Positions 29,151 through 37,725 of a stretch of 64,000 nucleotides of DNA are shown one piece after another. The translations under genes and the position numbers were made by a program. Location of the stretch: contig NZ_CP142208.1 in NCBI RefSeq assembly GCF_036865545.1, positions 310,001-374,000 of the forward strand, in the 5' to 3' direction. Position 1 is the first letter of the stretch; every line of letters begins with the position of its first letter. This stretch comes from Erwinia sp. E_sp_B01_1. GTDB lineage: Bacteria; Pseudomonadota; Gammaproteobacteria; Enterobacterales; Enterobacteriaceae. A model generated the notes under the pieces. That model had not been told where the DNA came from, searched no databases, and saw nothing but the letters and a program-made list of their open reading frames with translations.

Positions 29151-29437
29151 TTATTGTTCTGCTGAACTGGCGGCTGGGTATTGTTACCCGGCTGCGATTG
29201 CAGCACGCGCTGAGAGGCACTGTTGCGCTGTTCCTGAACTTTACGCTGCATATCCTGGCTTTGACGCTGCTGATCCTGCTGTAACTTCAGTTTTTGCTGG
29301 GACTGCTGCGCCTGCATATGTTGCTGTGTCCGTTGAGTGCTTGGATTGTAACCCGGCTGGTTCGGATTATTGTTATTCAACATGTTTGCCATGCCGCTTA
29401 ACGGCACCAGTGCGGCAAAAATAATTAACCATTTCAT
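29147..29437 (-). CDS. yhhA: YhhA, small secreted Gln/Asn-rich protein (DUF2756)
   Basis: A 96-residue protein with a signal peptide ([17 protein letters not shown]) and a mature region rich in Gln and Asn ([26 protein letters not shown]). It corresponds to E. coli YhhA, which is longer (about 146), so this copy lacks the C-terminal third. Function unknown. Location between ugpQ and ggt is conserved. Confidence 0.8.
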   Translation of the reverse strand: MKWLIIFAALVPLSGMANMLNNNNPNQPGYNPSTQRTQQHMQAQQSQQKLKLQQDQQRQSQDMQRKVQEQRNSASQRVLQSQPGNNTQPPVQQNNN

Positions 29438-29591
29438 AAACTGCCCTCCATGTTTCTTCCCTCAAGTGTATGCCAGGCGCGTAAAAGCGGCGCCAGGAGT
29501 TGACTGATTTTCACTGTCTGCTCGCCTTTTCTTTTATTTCGTACACACTTACCAGCGGTAAACAAACGTAAATAATCATGAAGAGGTGAAG

Positions 29592-31340
29592 ATGACTGGA
29601 CAAGGTAAGTGGGCGCGGTTCGCCGGGCCGCTGATGATCGGGTTGTTTCTCTGGCAGGGAGCGCACGCTGCCCCTGCTGCACCCGCCGTTTCTTATGGGG
29701 TGGATGCGGACACTTTTCATCCGGTAAAAGAGCAGCACGGGATGGTGGCGTCGGTGGATGCCACCGCCACTCAGGTGGGGGTGGATATCCTCAAGCAGGG
29801 CGGCAATGCGGTTGATGCAGCCATTGCCGTTGGCTATGCGCTGGCAGTGACTCACCCACAGGCCGGTAATCTGGGCGGCGGAGGCTTTATGATGCTGCGT
29901 ACGGCCTCTGGCCGCACCACGGCGATCGATTTCCGTGAAATGGCCCCGACCAGAGCCAGCCGCGATATGTTTCTGGATGCGCAGGGCAATGCCGACAGTA
30001 AAAAATCCCTGACCTCTCATCTCGCTTCTGGCGTTCCGGGCACGGTGGCAGGCTTTGCGCTGGCTAGTAAAGAATATGGCACCCTGCCTCTGAGCCAGCT
30101 TATCCAGCCAGCGATCAAACTGGCAAGCCAGGGCATTGAGGTGAATCAGGCTCTGGCTGATGACCTTAAGGTCTACGGCAAGGAGGTGCTGATCGCTCAT
30201 CCCAACAGTAAAGCCATTTTCTACAAAAAGGATGGCATGCCTTACGCACGGGGTGAGAAGCTGGTCCAGCGTAATCTGGCACACAGTCTGGAGCTGATCG
30301 CAAAGCAGGGGCCGGATGCCTTCTATAAAGGCGAGATCGCCGATCAGATCGATCGTGAAATGGCAGCGAACGGCGGCCTGATCAGCAAAGCTGACATGGC
30401 AAAGTACAAGGCGGTGGAGCGTAAGCCGATCGGCGGCACTTATCGCGGATATGAAGTCTTCTCTATGCCGCCTCCTTCTTCGGGAGGGATCCATATTGTG
30501 CAAATCCTGAATATCCTGGAAAACTTTGACCTGGCGAAAATGGGCTTTGGCAGCGCGGATGCCATGCAGGTGATGGCTGAGGCGGAGAAGTATGCCTATG
30601 CTGACCGCTCGGAATATCTGGGCGATCCGGACTTTGTTAAGGTGCCGTGGCAGGCGCTTACCAGCAAAGCCTATGCAAAATCGCTGGCGCAGCAGATCGA
30701 CGTGAATAAAGCGCGACCTTCTTCAGAAATTAAACCGGGCAAACTGGCTCCTTATGAAAGCAACCAGACCACGCATTTCTCCGTGGTAGATAAGCAGGGT
30801 AACGCGGTGGCGGTGACCTATACGCTGAATACCTATTTTGGTAGCGGCATTGTGGCAGGCAACAGCGGCATCCTGATGAACAATGAAATGGATGACTTCT
30901 CGGCCAAACCAGGGACGCCAAACGTTTATGGTCTGGTGGGGGGAGAGGCCAACGCAGTCGGGCCTTATAAGCGTCCGCTCTCCTCTATGTCGCCGACTAT
31001 TGTGGCTAAAGACGGTAAAACCTGGCTGGTTACCGGCAGCCCGGGTGGCAGCCGCATCATCACAACCGTGCTGCAAATGGTGGTGAACAGCATCGATTAC
31101 GGGATGAATATTGCAGAGGCGACCAATGCGCCACGCTTCCATCATCAGTGGCTTCCGGATCAGCTGCGGGTGGAGAAGGGCTTCAGCCCGGATACCCTGA
31201 AGCTGCTGGAAGCTAAAGGTCAGCATGTGAAGGTGCAGCCTGCGATGGGCAGCACGCAGAGTATTATGATTGGGCCGGACGGCACGCTGTATGGCGCGTC
31301 GGATCCCCGCTCCATTGATGATTTAACTGCAGGTTATTAA
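29592..31340 (+). CDS. ggt: Ggt, periplasmic gamma-glutamyltranspeptidase
   Basis: A 582-residue periplasmic Ntn-hydrolase made as a proenzyme and cleaved before a catalytic Thr. The signal peptide ends near GAHAAPAAP. The nucleophile is Thr393 in NQTTHFSVVDKQGNAVAVTY, and the oxyanion/substrate region YKRPLSSMSPTIV and GSPGGSRIITTVLQ is intact. It hydrolyses or transfers the gamma-glutamyl group of glutathione. The ATG at 29592 follows AAGAGG; a GTG six bases earlier is also possible. Confidence 0.95.
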   Translation: MTGQGKWARFAGPLMIGLFLWQGAHAAPAAPAVSYGVDADTFHPVKEQHGMVASVDATATQVGVDILKQGGNAVDAAIAVGYALAVTHPQAGNLGGGGFMMLRTASGRTTAIDFREMAPTRASRDMFLDAQGNADSKKSLTSHLASGVPGTVAGFALASKEYGTLPLSQLIQPAIKLASQGIEVNQALADDLKVYGKEVLIAHPNSKAIFYKKDGMPYARGEKLVQRNLAHSLELIAKQGPDAFYKGEIADQIDREMAANGGLISKADMAKYKAVERKPIGGTYRGYEVFSMPPPSSGGIHIVQILNILENFDLAKMGFGSADAMQVMAEAEKYAYADRSEYLGDPDFVKVPWQALTSKAYAKSLAQQIDVNKARPSSEIKPGKLAPYESNQTTHFSVVDKQGNAVAVTYTLNTYFGSGIVAGNSGILMNNEMDDFSAKPGTPNVYGLVGGEANAVGPYKRPLSSMSPTIVAKDGKTWLVTGSPGGSRIITTVLQMVVNSIDYGMNIAEATNAPRFHHQWLPDQLRVEKGFSPDTLKLLEAKGQHVKVQPAMGSTQSIMIGPDGTLYGASDPRSIDDLTAGY

Positions 31341-31352
31341 TCACTGAAAGGA

Positions 31353-31383
31353 GAGCCCCGGATGAGGTATGTTTCCGGGGCTC
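31353..31383 (+). terminator. GC-rich hairpin after ggt
   Basis: GAGCCCCGGA (31353-31362) pairs with TCCGGGGCTC (31374-31383) across an 11-base loop, 12 bp after the ggt stop. There is no T-run, so termination may be weak; it could also protect the 3' end. Confidence 0.55.
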
Positions 31384-31497
31384 AATAAGGACTGACGATC
31401 TCAGCCGTTGTTCCTCAGGGCAGGGTAGAAATGTTTATCAGCTCACTTTCAACTGACACCGGCTATTCCTAACTATCCCCCTGCTTGTCATAACCTT

Positions 31498-31995
31498 CTA
31501 CCCCAGGCCAAACCGGGCCATATAGAGCGCATCAACCTGCTGCCCATTCCGCACGGCATAACGGCGGGCCACGCCTTCAGTCACAAAACCGAACTTTTCG
31601 TAAAGCGCGATGGCTGTGGCGTTGTCGGCAAATACGGTCAGCTCAATACGTTCGACGGCGAGCCAGTTATCGCAAAGGTTAATCATCTCCTGCATTAATG
31701 CTGTTGCCACGCCTTTGCCGCGCTGGTGGCAATCCACGCAAATCCCAAATGATGCGGTATGTCGGCGGCGGGCACGACTGTTCACTTCCAGCGTCAAATC
31801 ACCAACCACCACGTTATCGATACAGGCCACCAGACGGTGCAGACCGGCACGGGAAGTCTCCACGCGTTCCTGCCAGGTTTGCAGAGAGGGATGAGGGAGT
31901 TGGAGCGTATCAGCGTAGGTTTCGGGCTGGCTCATAATGCGTTGCAGTGCTTCTGCATCGCCCTTTTCCGCATGACGTATCACAATCTCACGCAT
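31498..31995 (-). CDS. yhhY: YhhY, GNAT-family N-acetyltransferase (aminoacyl-substrate type)
   Basis: A 165-residue acetyltransferase similar to E. coli YhhY, which acetylates certain amino acids and aminoacyl nucleotides and helps detoxify them. The acetyl-CoA site ICVDCHQRGKGVATALMQEM and the C-terminal ALYEKFGFVTEGVARRYAVR are typical of the fold. The start at 31995 has AAGGAGAG upstream; the longer in-frame start at 32061 is not supported. Confidence 0.9.
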   Translation of the reverse strand: MREIVIRHAEKGDAEALQRIMSQPETYADTLQLPHPSLQTWQERVETSRAGLHRLVACIDNVVVGDLTLEVNSRARRRHTASFGICVDCHQRGKGVATALMQEMINLCDNWLAVERIELTVFADNATAIALYEKFGFVTEGVARRYAVRNGQQVDALYMARFGLG

Positions 31996-32081
31996 TGTCT
32001 CTCTCCTTGTTGAATGGTAATCCTCTTTAAGATCATGGGCTTTAGCTGATAAATCAAGCAAAAAAATACTTTACAAGTGCG

Positions 32082-32100
32082 AATGATAATGATTATTATT
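32082..32100 (+). promoter_or_regulatory. Fur box in the ryhB promoter
   Basis: AATGATAATGATTATTATT matches the Fur consensus of GATAAT-type hexamers (GATAATGATAATCATTATC) at most positions. It lies directly upstream of the ryhB transcript, so iron-loaded Fur would repress the small RNA as in E. coli. Confidence 0.85.
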
Positions 32101-32108
32101 GTCATGCG

Positions 32109-32204
32109 TTCCCGACATGGGCTTCACGGACCAACGGGAAAGCACGACATTGCTCACATTGCTTCCAAGTATTATTTAGCCAGCTCGGGTGCTGGCTTTT
32201 TTTT
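32109..32204 (+). ncRNA. ryhB: RyhB small RNA
   Basis: The segment from GAAAGCACGACATTGCTCAC (32138) through TTGCTTCCAAG and the terminator stem GCCAGC-TCGG-GTGCTGGC with its T9 run is nearly identical to E. coli RyhB. That core carries the target-pairing and Hfq-binding regions. The 5' third is different in sequence but of matching length, so the start near 32109 is an estimate from the E. coli 90-nt layout. RyhB represses iron-using proteins when iron is low. Its position beside yhhY is conserved, but yhhX is absent. Confidence 0.92.
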
Positions 32205-32347
32205 TGCCTGCTATTTGCCCTCCTCAGCACGCCTGAATATTCCGCCTGTTTTTAATCGAAATATTTGAACAGAGAAGACAATTTTCTCCGCTATCATCGC
32301 TTTTAGATCAGGTCCAGACTGTGTGAAAACGTTGAGGAGGATTGAAT

Positions 32348-33043
32348 ATGATTTACTTACGCAAAGCACAGGAACGCGGTCATGCTAATCATGGCTGGCT
32401 GGACAGCTATCACACGTTTTCTTTCGCGAACTATTATGACGCCAACTTCATGGGCTTCTCGGCGTTGCGCGTTATCAACGAAGACGTGATCGATGGCGGT
32501 CAGGGATTTGGCACTCATCCCCACAAAGATATGGAAATTCTGACCTACGTGCTTTCCGGTACGGTCGAGCACGAAGACAGCATGGGTAACAAAGAGCAGA
32601 TCCCAGCCGGTGAGTTTCAGATCATGAGCGCCGGAACCGGTGTGCGTCATTCCGAGTACAACGCCAGTAAAGAAGTGCCTTTGCACCTTTACCAGATCTG
32701 GATTATCCCGGAAGAAACCGGCATAGAGCCACGTTACGCTCAGCGCCGTTTCGACGATGTGCAGGGCCGCCAGCTGGTGCTGTCACCGGATGCGCGTGAG
32801 GGCTCGCTGAAGGTGTTCCAGGATATGACGCTGTCCCGTTGGGCTTTGAAACAGGGCGAGCAGGGTACTGTAAACGTGGAGTCAGGTCGCCGTATCTGGA
32901 TCCAGGTGGTTAAGGGTGACGTGACTGTTAACGGTGAAAAAGCCTCAACCAGCGATGCCTTTGCGATTTGGGATGAAGCTGCGCTGGAGATTGTTGCCGG
33001 TAGCGATGCGGAAATCCTGCTGTTTGATCTGCCTGCGGTTTAA
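32348..33043 (+). CDS. yhhW: YhhW, pirin-family quercetinase-like protein
   Basis: A 231-residue bicupin, same length as E. coli YhhW, which has quercetin 2,3-dioxygenase activity in vitro. The metal-binding residues of the N-terminal cupin are in HPHKDMEILTYVLSGTVEHE and GTGVRHSEYN. ATG at 32348 follows GAGGAGG. Single-gene unit between ryhB and gntR. Confidence 0.92.
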   Translation: MIYLRKAQERGHANHGWLDSYHTFSFANYYDANFMGFSALRVINEDVIDGGQGFGTHPHKDMEILTYVLSGTVEHEDSMGNKEQIPAGEFQIMSAGTGVRHSEYNASKEVPLHLYQIWIIPEETGIEPRYAQRRFDDVQGRQLVLSPDAREGSLKVFQDMTLSRWALKQGEQGTVNVESGRRIWIQVVKGDVTVNGEKASTSDAFAIWDEAALEIVAGSDAEILLFDLPAV

Positions 33044-33057
33044 GTTCGTCACACTTT

Positions 33058-33077
33058 GGGTGCGGTTTACCGCACCC
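33058..33077 (+). terminator. Short hairpin after yhhW
   Basis: GGGTGCGG (33058-33065) pairs with CCGCACCC (33070-33077) with a TTTA loop, 15 bp after the yhhW stop and followed by TTC. A weak rho-independent terminator is plausible. Confidence 0.6.
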
Positions 33078-33139
33078 TTCACCGTTTATCAGCCATTTTT
33101 GTTACACTCTTCTTATCTCTCCTCAAATCCCTTTTGAAC

Positions 33140-34135
33140 ATGAAGAAGAAAAGACCGGTATTACAGGATGTTGCCGATCGTGTGGGCATCACTAAAATGA
33201 CCGTTAGTCGCTATCTGCGCAATCCCGATCAGGTCTCTGTCGCGCTACAGAGCCGCATCGCCGAAGCGCTGGATGAGCTGGGTTATATCCCCAATAAAGC
33301 CCCCGATATTTTGTCTAATGCCACCAGCCGGGCTATTGGCGTTTTGCTGCCTTCACTGACTAACCAGGTCTTTGCTGATGTCCTGCGTGGCATTGAGGCC
33401 GTCACCGATGCTGCGGGATACCAGACGATGCTGGGCCATTTCGGCTACAGTGCAGAAAAAGAAGAACTTCAGATCCGCTCGCTGCTTGGCTGGAACATCG
33501 ATGGATTAATCCTCACCGAACGCACCCACACACCCGCCAGCCTGAGAATGATTGAAACAGCCGGCATCCCGGTGATTGAGATGATGGATTGTGTCTCACC
33601 CTGTCTGGATATGGCCGTGGGGTTTGATAACGTTGAAGCGGCGCGGCAGATGACCCATGCGATCCTTAAAAAAGGTCACCGGCGCACCGTCTATCTCGGG
33701 GCGCGGCTGGATGAGCGAACGCTGCTTAAACAGCAGGGTTATGAGCAGGCGATGCGTGAAGCCAGCCTTGAGCCCCGCAGCATCATGAGAGAAGAAGCTT
33801 CCTCCTTTTCCATGGGTGGCCTGCTTCTGCAGGAAGCTCAAAAACACTATCCCGACACCGACAGCCTGTTTTGTACCAACGATGACCTGGCGATAGGCGC
33901 GATGTTTGAATGCCAGCGTCAGGGACTTCGTGTTCCCCAGGAGATGGCGATAGCGGGTTTTCACGGCCATGATATTACTCAGGTGGTAACACCTGTACTG
34001 GCAACGGTGGTGACGCCGCGTGAAGAGATGGGGCGGGAATCTGCTGCCCTGCTGCTGGCCAGCATCCGCGGCCAGCAGGCTGACGTAAAGCAGGTGAATG
34101 TCGGTTTCGCGATTTCAGAAGGGGGCAGCATCTGA
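33140..34135 (+). CDS. gntR: GntR, LacI-family repressor of gluconate genes
   Basis: A 331-residue regulator, same length as E. coli GntR. The N-terminal helix-turn-helix LQDVADRVGITKMTVSRYLR is followed by a periplasmic-binding-protein-like effector domain that senses gluconate. The ATG at 33140 starts MKKKRPVLQD, with no credible longer form. It represses gntKU through the palindrome at 34288-34301. Confidence 0.95.
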   Translation: MKKKRPVLQDVADRVGITKMTVSRYLRNPDQVSVALQSRIAEALDELGYIPNKAPDILSNATSRAIGVLLPSLTNQVFADVLRGIEAVTDAAGYQTMLGHFGYSAEKEELQIRSLLGWNIDGLILTERTHTPASLRMIETAGIPVIEMMDCVSPCLDMAVGFDNVEAARQMTHAILKKGHRRTVYLGARLDERTLLKQQGYEQAMREASLEPRSIMREEASSFSMGGLLLQEAQKHYPDTDSLFCTNDDLAIGAMFECQRQGLRVPQEMAIAGFHGHDITQVVTPVLATVVTPREEMGRESAALLLASIRGQQADVKQVNVGFAISEGGSI

Positions 34136-34159
34136 GCCTGGCTCGGCGGTTAACCTCAG

Positions 34160-34196
34160 AGGGGCATTAAGAGAGACTTTGTCTCTTTGTGCCCCT
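34160..34196 (+). terminator. Hairpin after gntR
   Basis: AGGGGCA (34160-34166) pairs with TGCCCCT (34190-34196), with an inner AAGAGA/TCTCTT stem. It lies 25 bp after the gntR stop and separates gntR from gntKU. No T-run follows. Confidence 0.5.
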
Positions 34197-34287
34197 GAAC
34201 TCTGAAACTCTCATTTCTTTGAACCACTTCACATTTACCAGCTTTTTCCTCCCCAGCTGTTGCCTTCGTGCGTGGCCGTCCAGACAA

Positions 34288-34301
34288 TGTTACCGATAAC
34301 A
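34288..34301. promoter_or_regulatory. GntR operator upstream of gntK
   Basis: TGTTA-CCGA-TAACA is a perfect 5-bp inverted repeat with a 4-bp centre and matches the known GntR operator (ATGTTACCGATAACAT). It lies 55 bp before the gntK start. Confidence 0.88.
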
Positions 34302-34356
34302 ATGCAGGAATTTCCTGACGGCCCTCTTCACTGACTTCTTTGCCGGAGCATAAATA

Positions 34357-34890
34357 ATGAAACCTACCCTCTCGTCCCGTCACGTTTTCGTGCTTATGGG
34401 CGTATCCGGAAGTGGCAAATCAGCGGTGGCTAATGCCGTTGCACACCAGCTGAAAGCGGCGTTTCTTGACGGGGATTTCCTTCATCCTCGCGCCAACATT
34501 CAGAAAATGGCGGAAGGTCATCCGCTGAATGATGACGATCGCAAGCCGTGGCTGGAAGCGATAAACGATGCCGCTTTTGCCATGCAGCGCACCAACGATG
34601 TATCGTTGATTGTCTGCTCAGCCCTGAAAAAGCAGTACCGGGATATCCTGCGCAAGGGCAATGACAATCTTTCGTTCGTCTATCTGAAAGGTGACTTCGA
34701 CACCATTGAATCCCGTCTGCGCGCACGTAAAGGTCACTTTTTCAAGCCGCAGATGCTGGTAACCCAGTTCGAAACGCTGGAAGAGCCGGGCAATGATGAG
34801 CGCGGCGTGCTGGTGGTGGATATTAATCAAACGCTGGATGAGGTTGTGGCTGCCACCATTGCCACCATCGAAGGTGCAATAAAACAATAA
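34357..34890 (+). CDS. gntK: GntK, thermoresistant gluconokinase
   Basis: A 177-residue kinase (E. coli 175) with P-loop GVSGSGKSAVA near the N-terminus, DGDFLHPRANI and CSALKKQYRDILR. It phosphorylates gluconate to 6-phosphogluconate after uptake by GntU, which begins 10 bp downstream. Controlled by the GntR operator. Confidence 0.95.
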   Translation: MKPTLSSRHVFVLMGVSGSGKSAVANAVAHQLKAAFLDGDFLHPRANIQKMAEGHPLNDDDRKPWLEAINDAAFAMQRTNDVSLIVCSALKKQYRDILRKGNDNLSFVYLKGDFDTIESRLRARKGHFFKPQMLVTQFETLEEPGNDERGVLVVDINQTLDEVVAATIATIEGAIKQ

Positions 34891-34900
34891 GTTGGATGTA

Positions 34901-36241
34901 ATGGCTACTGCAACACTGGTTTTGACAGCAGCGGGTTCTGTTTTACTGCTGCTGTTTCTGGTTATGAAAGCGCGTATGCACGCTTTTGTTGCCCTGATGT
35001 TAGTCTCCGTTGGTGCCGGTATTTTCTCCGGCATGCCCCTCGATAAAATTGCCGACACCATGCAAAAAGGCATGGGCGGCACCCTCGGATTCCTCGCTAT
35101 CGTGGTCGCGCTGGGCGCGATGTTCGGCAAAATTCTGCATGAAACCGGTGCGGTCGATCAGATCGCCATCAAAATGCTGAAAACCTTCGGGGAAAGCCGG
35201 GCACACTATGCGATGGGCATTGCAGGCCTGATCTGCGCACTGCCTCTGTTCTTTGAGGTGGCGATCGTGCTGCTGATCAGTATCGCTTTCGCCGTTGCGC
35301 GCCGCACGCATGATAATCTGGTCAAACTGGTTATCCCTCTGTTTGCCGGCGTGGCAGCTTCTGCGGCCTTCCTGCTGCCGGGGCCAGCCCCGATGCTGCT
35401 GGCTTCTCAGATGCATGTCGATTTTGGCTGGATGATCCTGCTTGGCCTCTGTGCGGCTATTCCCAGCATGCTGATTGCCGGCCCGTTGTTCGGTAACTTT
35501 ATCAGTCGCCATGTTAAGTTCACGCTGCCTACCGAGACCACCCATCCGGAATTTGACGAGAGCAAATTGCCTTCGTTCGGTTTCAGCCTGTCGCTGATCC
35601 TGTTCCCGCTGGTGCTGGTAGGGCTGAAAACTATCGGCGCCCGCTTTACCGCACCGGGGTCAACGCTCTATGAATGGCTCGAATTCATTGGGCATCCGTT
35701 TATCGCCATCCTGCTGGCTTGCCTGGTTGCCATCTACGGTCTGGCTTACCGCCAGGGCATGGATAAAGAGCGTGTGATGCAGATTTGTGGCAGCGCCCTG
35801 CAGCCAGCCGGGATTATTCTGCTGGTGATTGGTGCCGGTGGCGTATTTAAGCAGGTGCTGGTGGATTCAGGCGTTGGCCCGGCGCTGGGCAATGCATTAA
35901 CCGGAGCCGGACTGCCCGTGGCGCTGGCGTGCTTTATCCTGGCCGGCGCGGTGCGCATCATTCAGGGTTCAGCAACGGTAGCCTGCCTGACAGCGGTAGG
36001 CTTGATCATGCCAGTGATTGAACCGCTGCATTACTCTGGCGCGCAGATGGCAGCGCTGTCGATCTGCATCGCCGGTGGCTCAATAATCTTCAGCCACGTC
36101 AACGATGCTGGTTTCTGGTTGTTTGGCCGCTTTACTGGCGCAACAGAAGCGCAGACGCTAAAAACCTGGACGATGATGGAAACCATTCTGGGCACCGTGG
36201 GCGCGGTGGTCGGCATGATTGCTTTCGAGTTGCTGTCTTAA
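34901..36241 (+). CDS. gntU: GntU, low-affinity gluconate transporter
   Basis: A 446-residue GntP-family permease, same length as E. coli GntU, with about 12 hydrophobic segments. Conserved blocks include GKILHETGAVDQIAIKML and SATVACLTAVGL. The ATG at 34901 is used; a TTG nine bases upstream is not. Forms a two-gene unit with gntK. Its stop nearly meets the convergent DUF805 gene (3 bp). Confidence 0.95.
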   Translation: MATATLVLTAAGSVLLLLFLVMKARMHAFVALMLVSVGAGIFSGMPLDKIADTMQKGMGGTLGFLAIVVALGAMFGKILHETGAVDQIAIKMLKTFGESRAHYAMGIAGLICALPLFFEVAIVLLISIAFAVARRTHDNLVKLVIPLFAGVAASAAFLLPGPAPMLLASQMHVDFGWMILLGLCAAIPSMLIAGPLFGNFISRHVKFTLPTETTHPEFDESKLPSFGFSLSLILFPLVLVGLKTIGARFTAPGSTLYEWLEFIGHPFIAILLACLVAIYGLAYRQGMDKERVMQICGSALQPAGIILLVIGAGGVFKQVLVDSGVGPALGNALTGAGLPVALACFILAGAVRIIQGSATVACLTAVGLIMPVIEPLHYSGAQMAALSICIAGGSIIFSHVNDAGFWLFGRFTGATEAQTLKTWTMMETILGTVGAVVGMIAFELLS

Positions 36242-36244
36242 AGT

Positions 36245-36571
36245 TTATGTTTTCTCAGACAGGTTAGCTGAAGCGGGAAACAGCAAAAAAGGGAACAGCA
36301 GGTAGGGAGCAACAACCAGCAGAGCAATGACGCCGCGCGAATAGCCGGCGTCATTGGCTCTTCTGATACCGCAGGCAAATGTCGGCAGAATGAACAGCAG
36401 CAAGGCGATAAAACTCAGTTCGCCATCAGTACCGGTTCCCCACTTCAGGTAACAGCAAAACCACATCAGTTGGAAACCCAGGAAAACCAGATAGCTTCTC
36501 CGTGCTTCACGCCCTTCATAGTTAAAAGTTTTCAGCAGGCAGTCTTTGATAATCTGCAGCAGAGCCCTCAT
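36245..36571 (-). CDS. DUF805-type small membrane protein
   Basis: A 108-residue protein. The N-terminal FNYEGREARRSYLVFLGFQL and the central GIRRANDAGYSRG are typical of DUF805 inner-membrane proteins, with three or four hydrophobic segments. Function unknown. It is the third gene of a minus-strand cassette absent from the E. coli gntU-yhgN interval. Its start overlaps the preceding gene by four bases (ATGA), so the genes are translated together. Confidence 0.7.
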   Translation of the reverse strand: MRALLQIIKDCLLKTFNYEGREARRSYLVFLGFQLMWFCCYLKWGTGTDGELSFIALLLFILPTFACGIRRANDAGYSRGVIALLVVAPYLLFPFLLFPASANLSEKT

Positions 36572-36996
36572 CGAAATTTCCTTCTCAGTCCAATGAACAC
36601 TCCTAATGAAAGCGCAGCGGAAATCAGATAGATAGCCATAAAGAATCTATCGCTGATTTGTGTCAATTGTACAGTGGCAAGCTCATCATTACCCCCGGGC
36701 TTACTAAACCAGGTGACTGAAAATAAGAAAAACAGATTGGCTATAAGAAAAAGCAATTGAAATAAGTTCTCTCTGGCGCGAGTGATTACGGCTATTTTCC
36801 TGAATACCCAACCGGCAGACAGGTAAAGAAACAGCCAGAAAGAAGCGGTAAATAAGGGGGCAACGAAAAAGTTTCGCACATTAACAACATTGCTCTCAGC
36901 TCCGTTTACATAGTACTGAACTAACTGATCCCATGATAAATACCCTGTGACCAAAAACAGGATGCTGAAAGTAACCTGTGAAATCACATATTTCAT
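36568..36996 (-). CDS. Uncharacterised four-helix membrane protein
   Basis: A 142-residue protein with four predicted membrane segments: about residues 5-23, 44-65, 78-98 and 118-136. It ends in a basic tail (GLRRKFR). I do not recognise a family. It overlaps its downstream partner by four bases, and its start meets the stop of its upstream partner, so all three form one operon. The coding sequence is AT-richer than the flanking gntU and yhgN, which suggests later acquisition. Confidence 0.65.
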   Translation of the reverse strand: MKYVISQVTFSILFLVTGYLSWDQLVQYYVNGAESNVVNVRNFFVAPLFTASFWLFLYLSAGWVFRKIAVITRARENLFQLLFLIANLFFLFSVTWFSKPGGNDELATVQLTQISDRFFMAIYLISAALSLGVFIGLRRKFR

Positions 36997-37573
36997 TATA
37001 ATACTCTCTGTGTACTTAGCAGCCTCATCAGGCTTGACAACTCCTGCCCAGGATCCACCAGTACTAACTGTCGGGTATTTGAATCATATTTAGCTGCGGC
37101 GATCGGGTCATCTTTCCCACCACTGGCCATGACGAAGTGCGCATCCTGGCGACCGTAAATATTCACTTGTGGAAAAGGATCTCTTCCTAAGGCCAGTATT
37201 CTACGGGTAGGCAGGCTATACTCTTTCGTCAAAAAGGTAGGGATTTTTTTGAATCGAAGCTGGAGAGCGGCGTAGCCATAAAGCGTGAGCCAGCATAATC
37301 CAGAGAAAAGCAATTACTGTGGTCGGAAGAATCTCGCTGAACAAGATGGGCTCCCGAAAGAATTTTCAGACGTTGCCAGAGGGTAACGGTATCAGGCGTA
37401 ATTCTTTTCTCTTCAAGATAAACATCCTGTTTTTGATACAGCTGATAAACCATCTTATAAACCTGAACCATTGATGCCCCAATTCCATTCCAGTTGGGCG
37501 CACCTCTGCTGTATAAGCGTTCAGTAATGATGTAGATTCCCGTGCCTTTGTAATTTGCAATATTATTAGCCAT
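36996..37573 (-). CDS. Uncharacterised soluble protein, split by a homopolymer frameshift
   Basis: Two overlapping frames, MANNIANYKGTGIYIITERL (from 37573) and a downstream part ending LSSLMRLLSTQRVL, are joined if the T7 run at 37244-37250 (A7 on the coding strand) gains one base. The joined protein reads SSFDSKKIPTFLTKEYSL across the site and has 192 residues, with no signal peptide or membrane segment. The upstream frame has a good ribosome-binding site (GGAG). Family unknown. First gene of the three-gene cassette; its stop meets the start of the next gene. Confidence 0.6.
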
Positions 37574-37675
37574 TTGATCTCCCTATCTATCGCCATTATA
37601 TCCATTTTGTTGTGACTAACAACAAGTTAACTTAAACAGAATTAATGAAATGGTGGTCAGTAATTCAGCTGTGTG

Positions 37676-37712
37676 ATAATAAATAATGGTCCTGAATGAA
37701 GTTGTCAGGACC
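37676..37712 (-). terminator. Terminator of yhgN
   Basis: GGTCCTGA (37688-37695) pairs with TCAGGACC (37705-37712). On the minus strand the stem is followed by an AT-rich tract (ATTATTTATT), downstream of the yhgN stop at 37726. Confidence 0.55.
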
Positions 37713-37725
37713 CTCTGTAGCGGGC

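Noticed and set aside
37366..37605. Minus-strand frame of 79 residues
   Set aside because: It is the shadow of the first cassette gene, which has the better ribosome-binding site.
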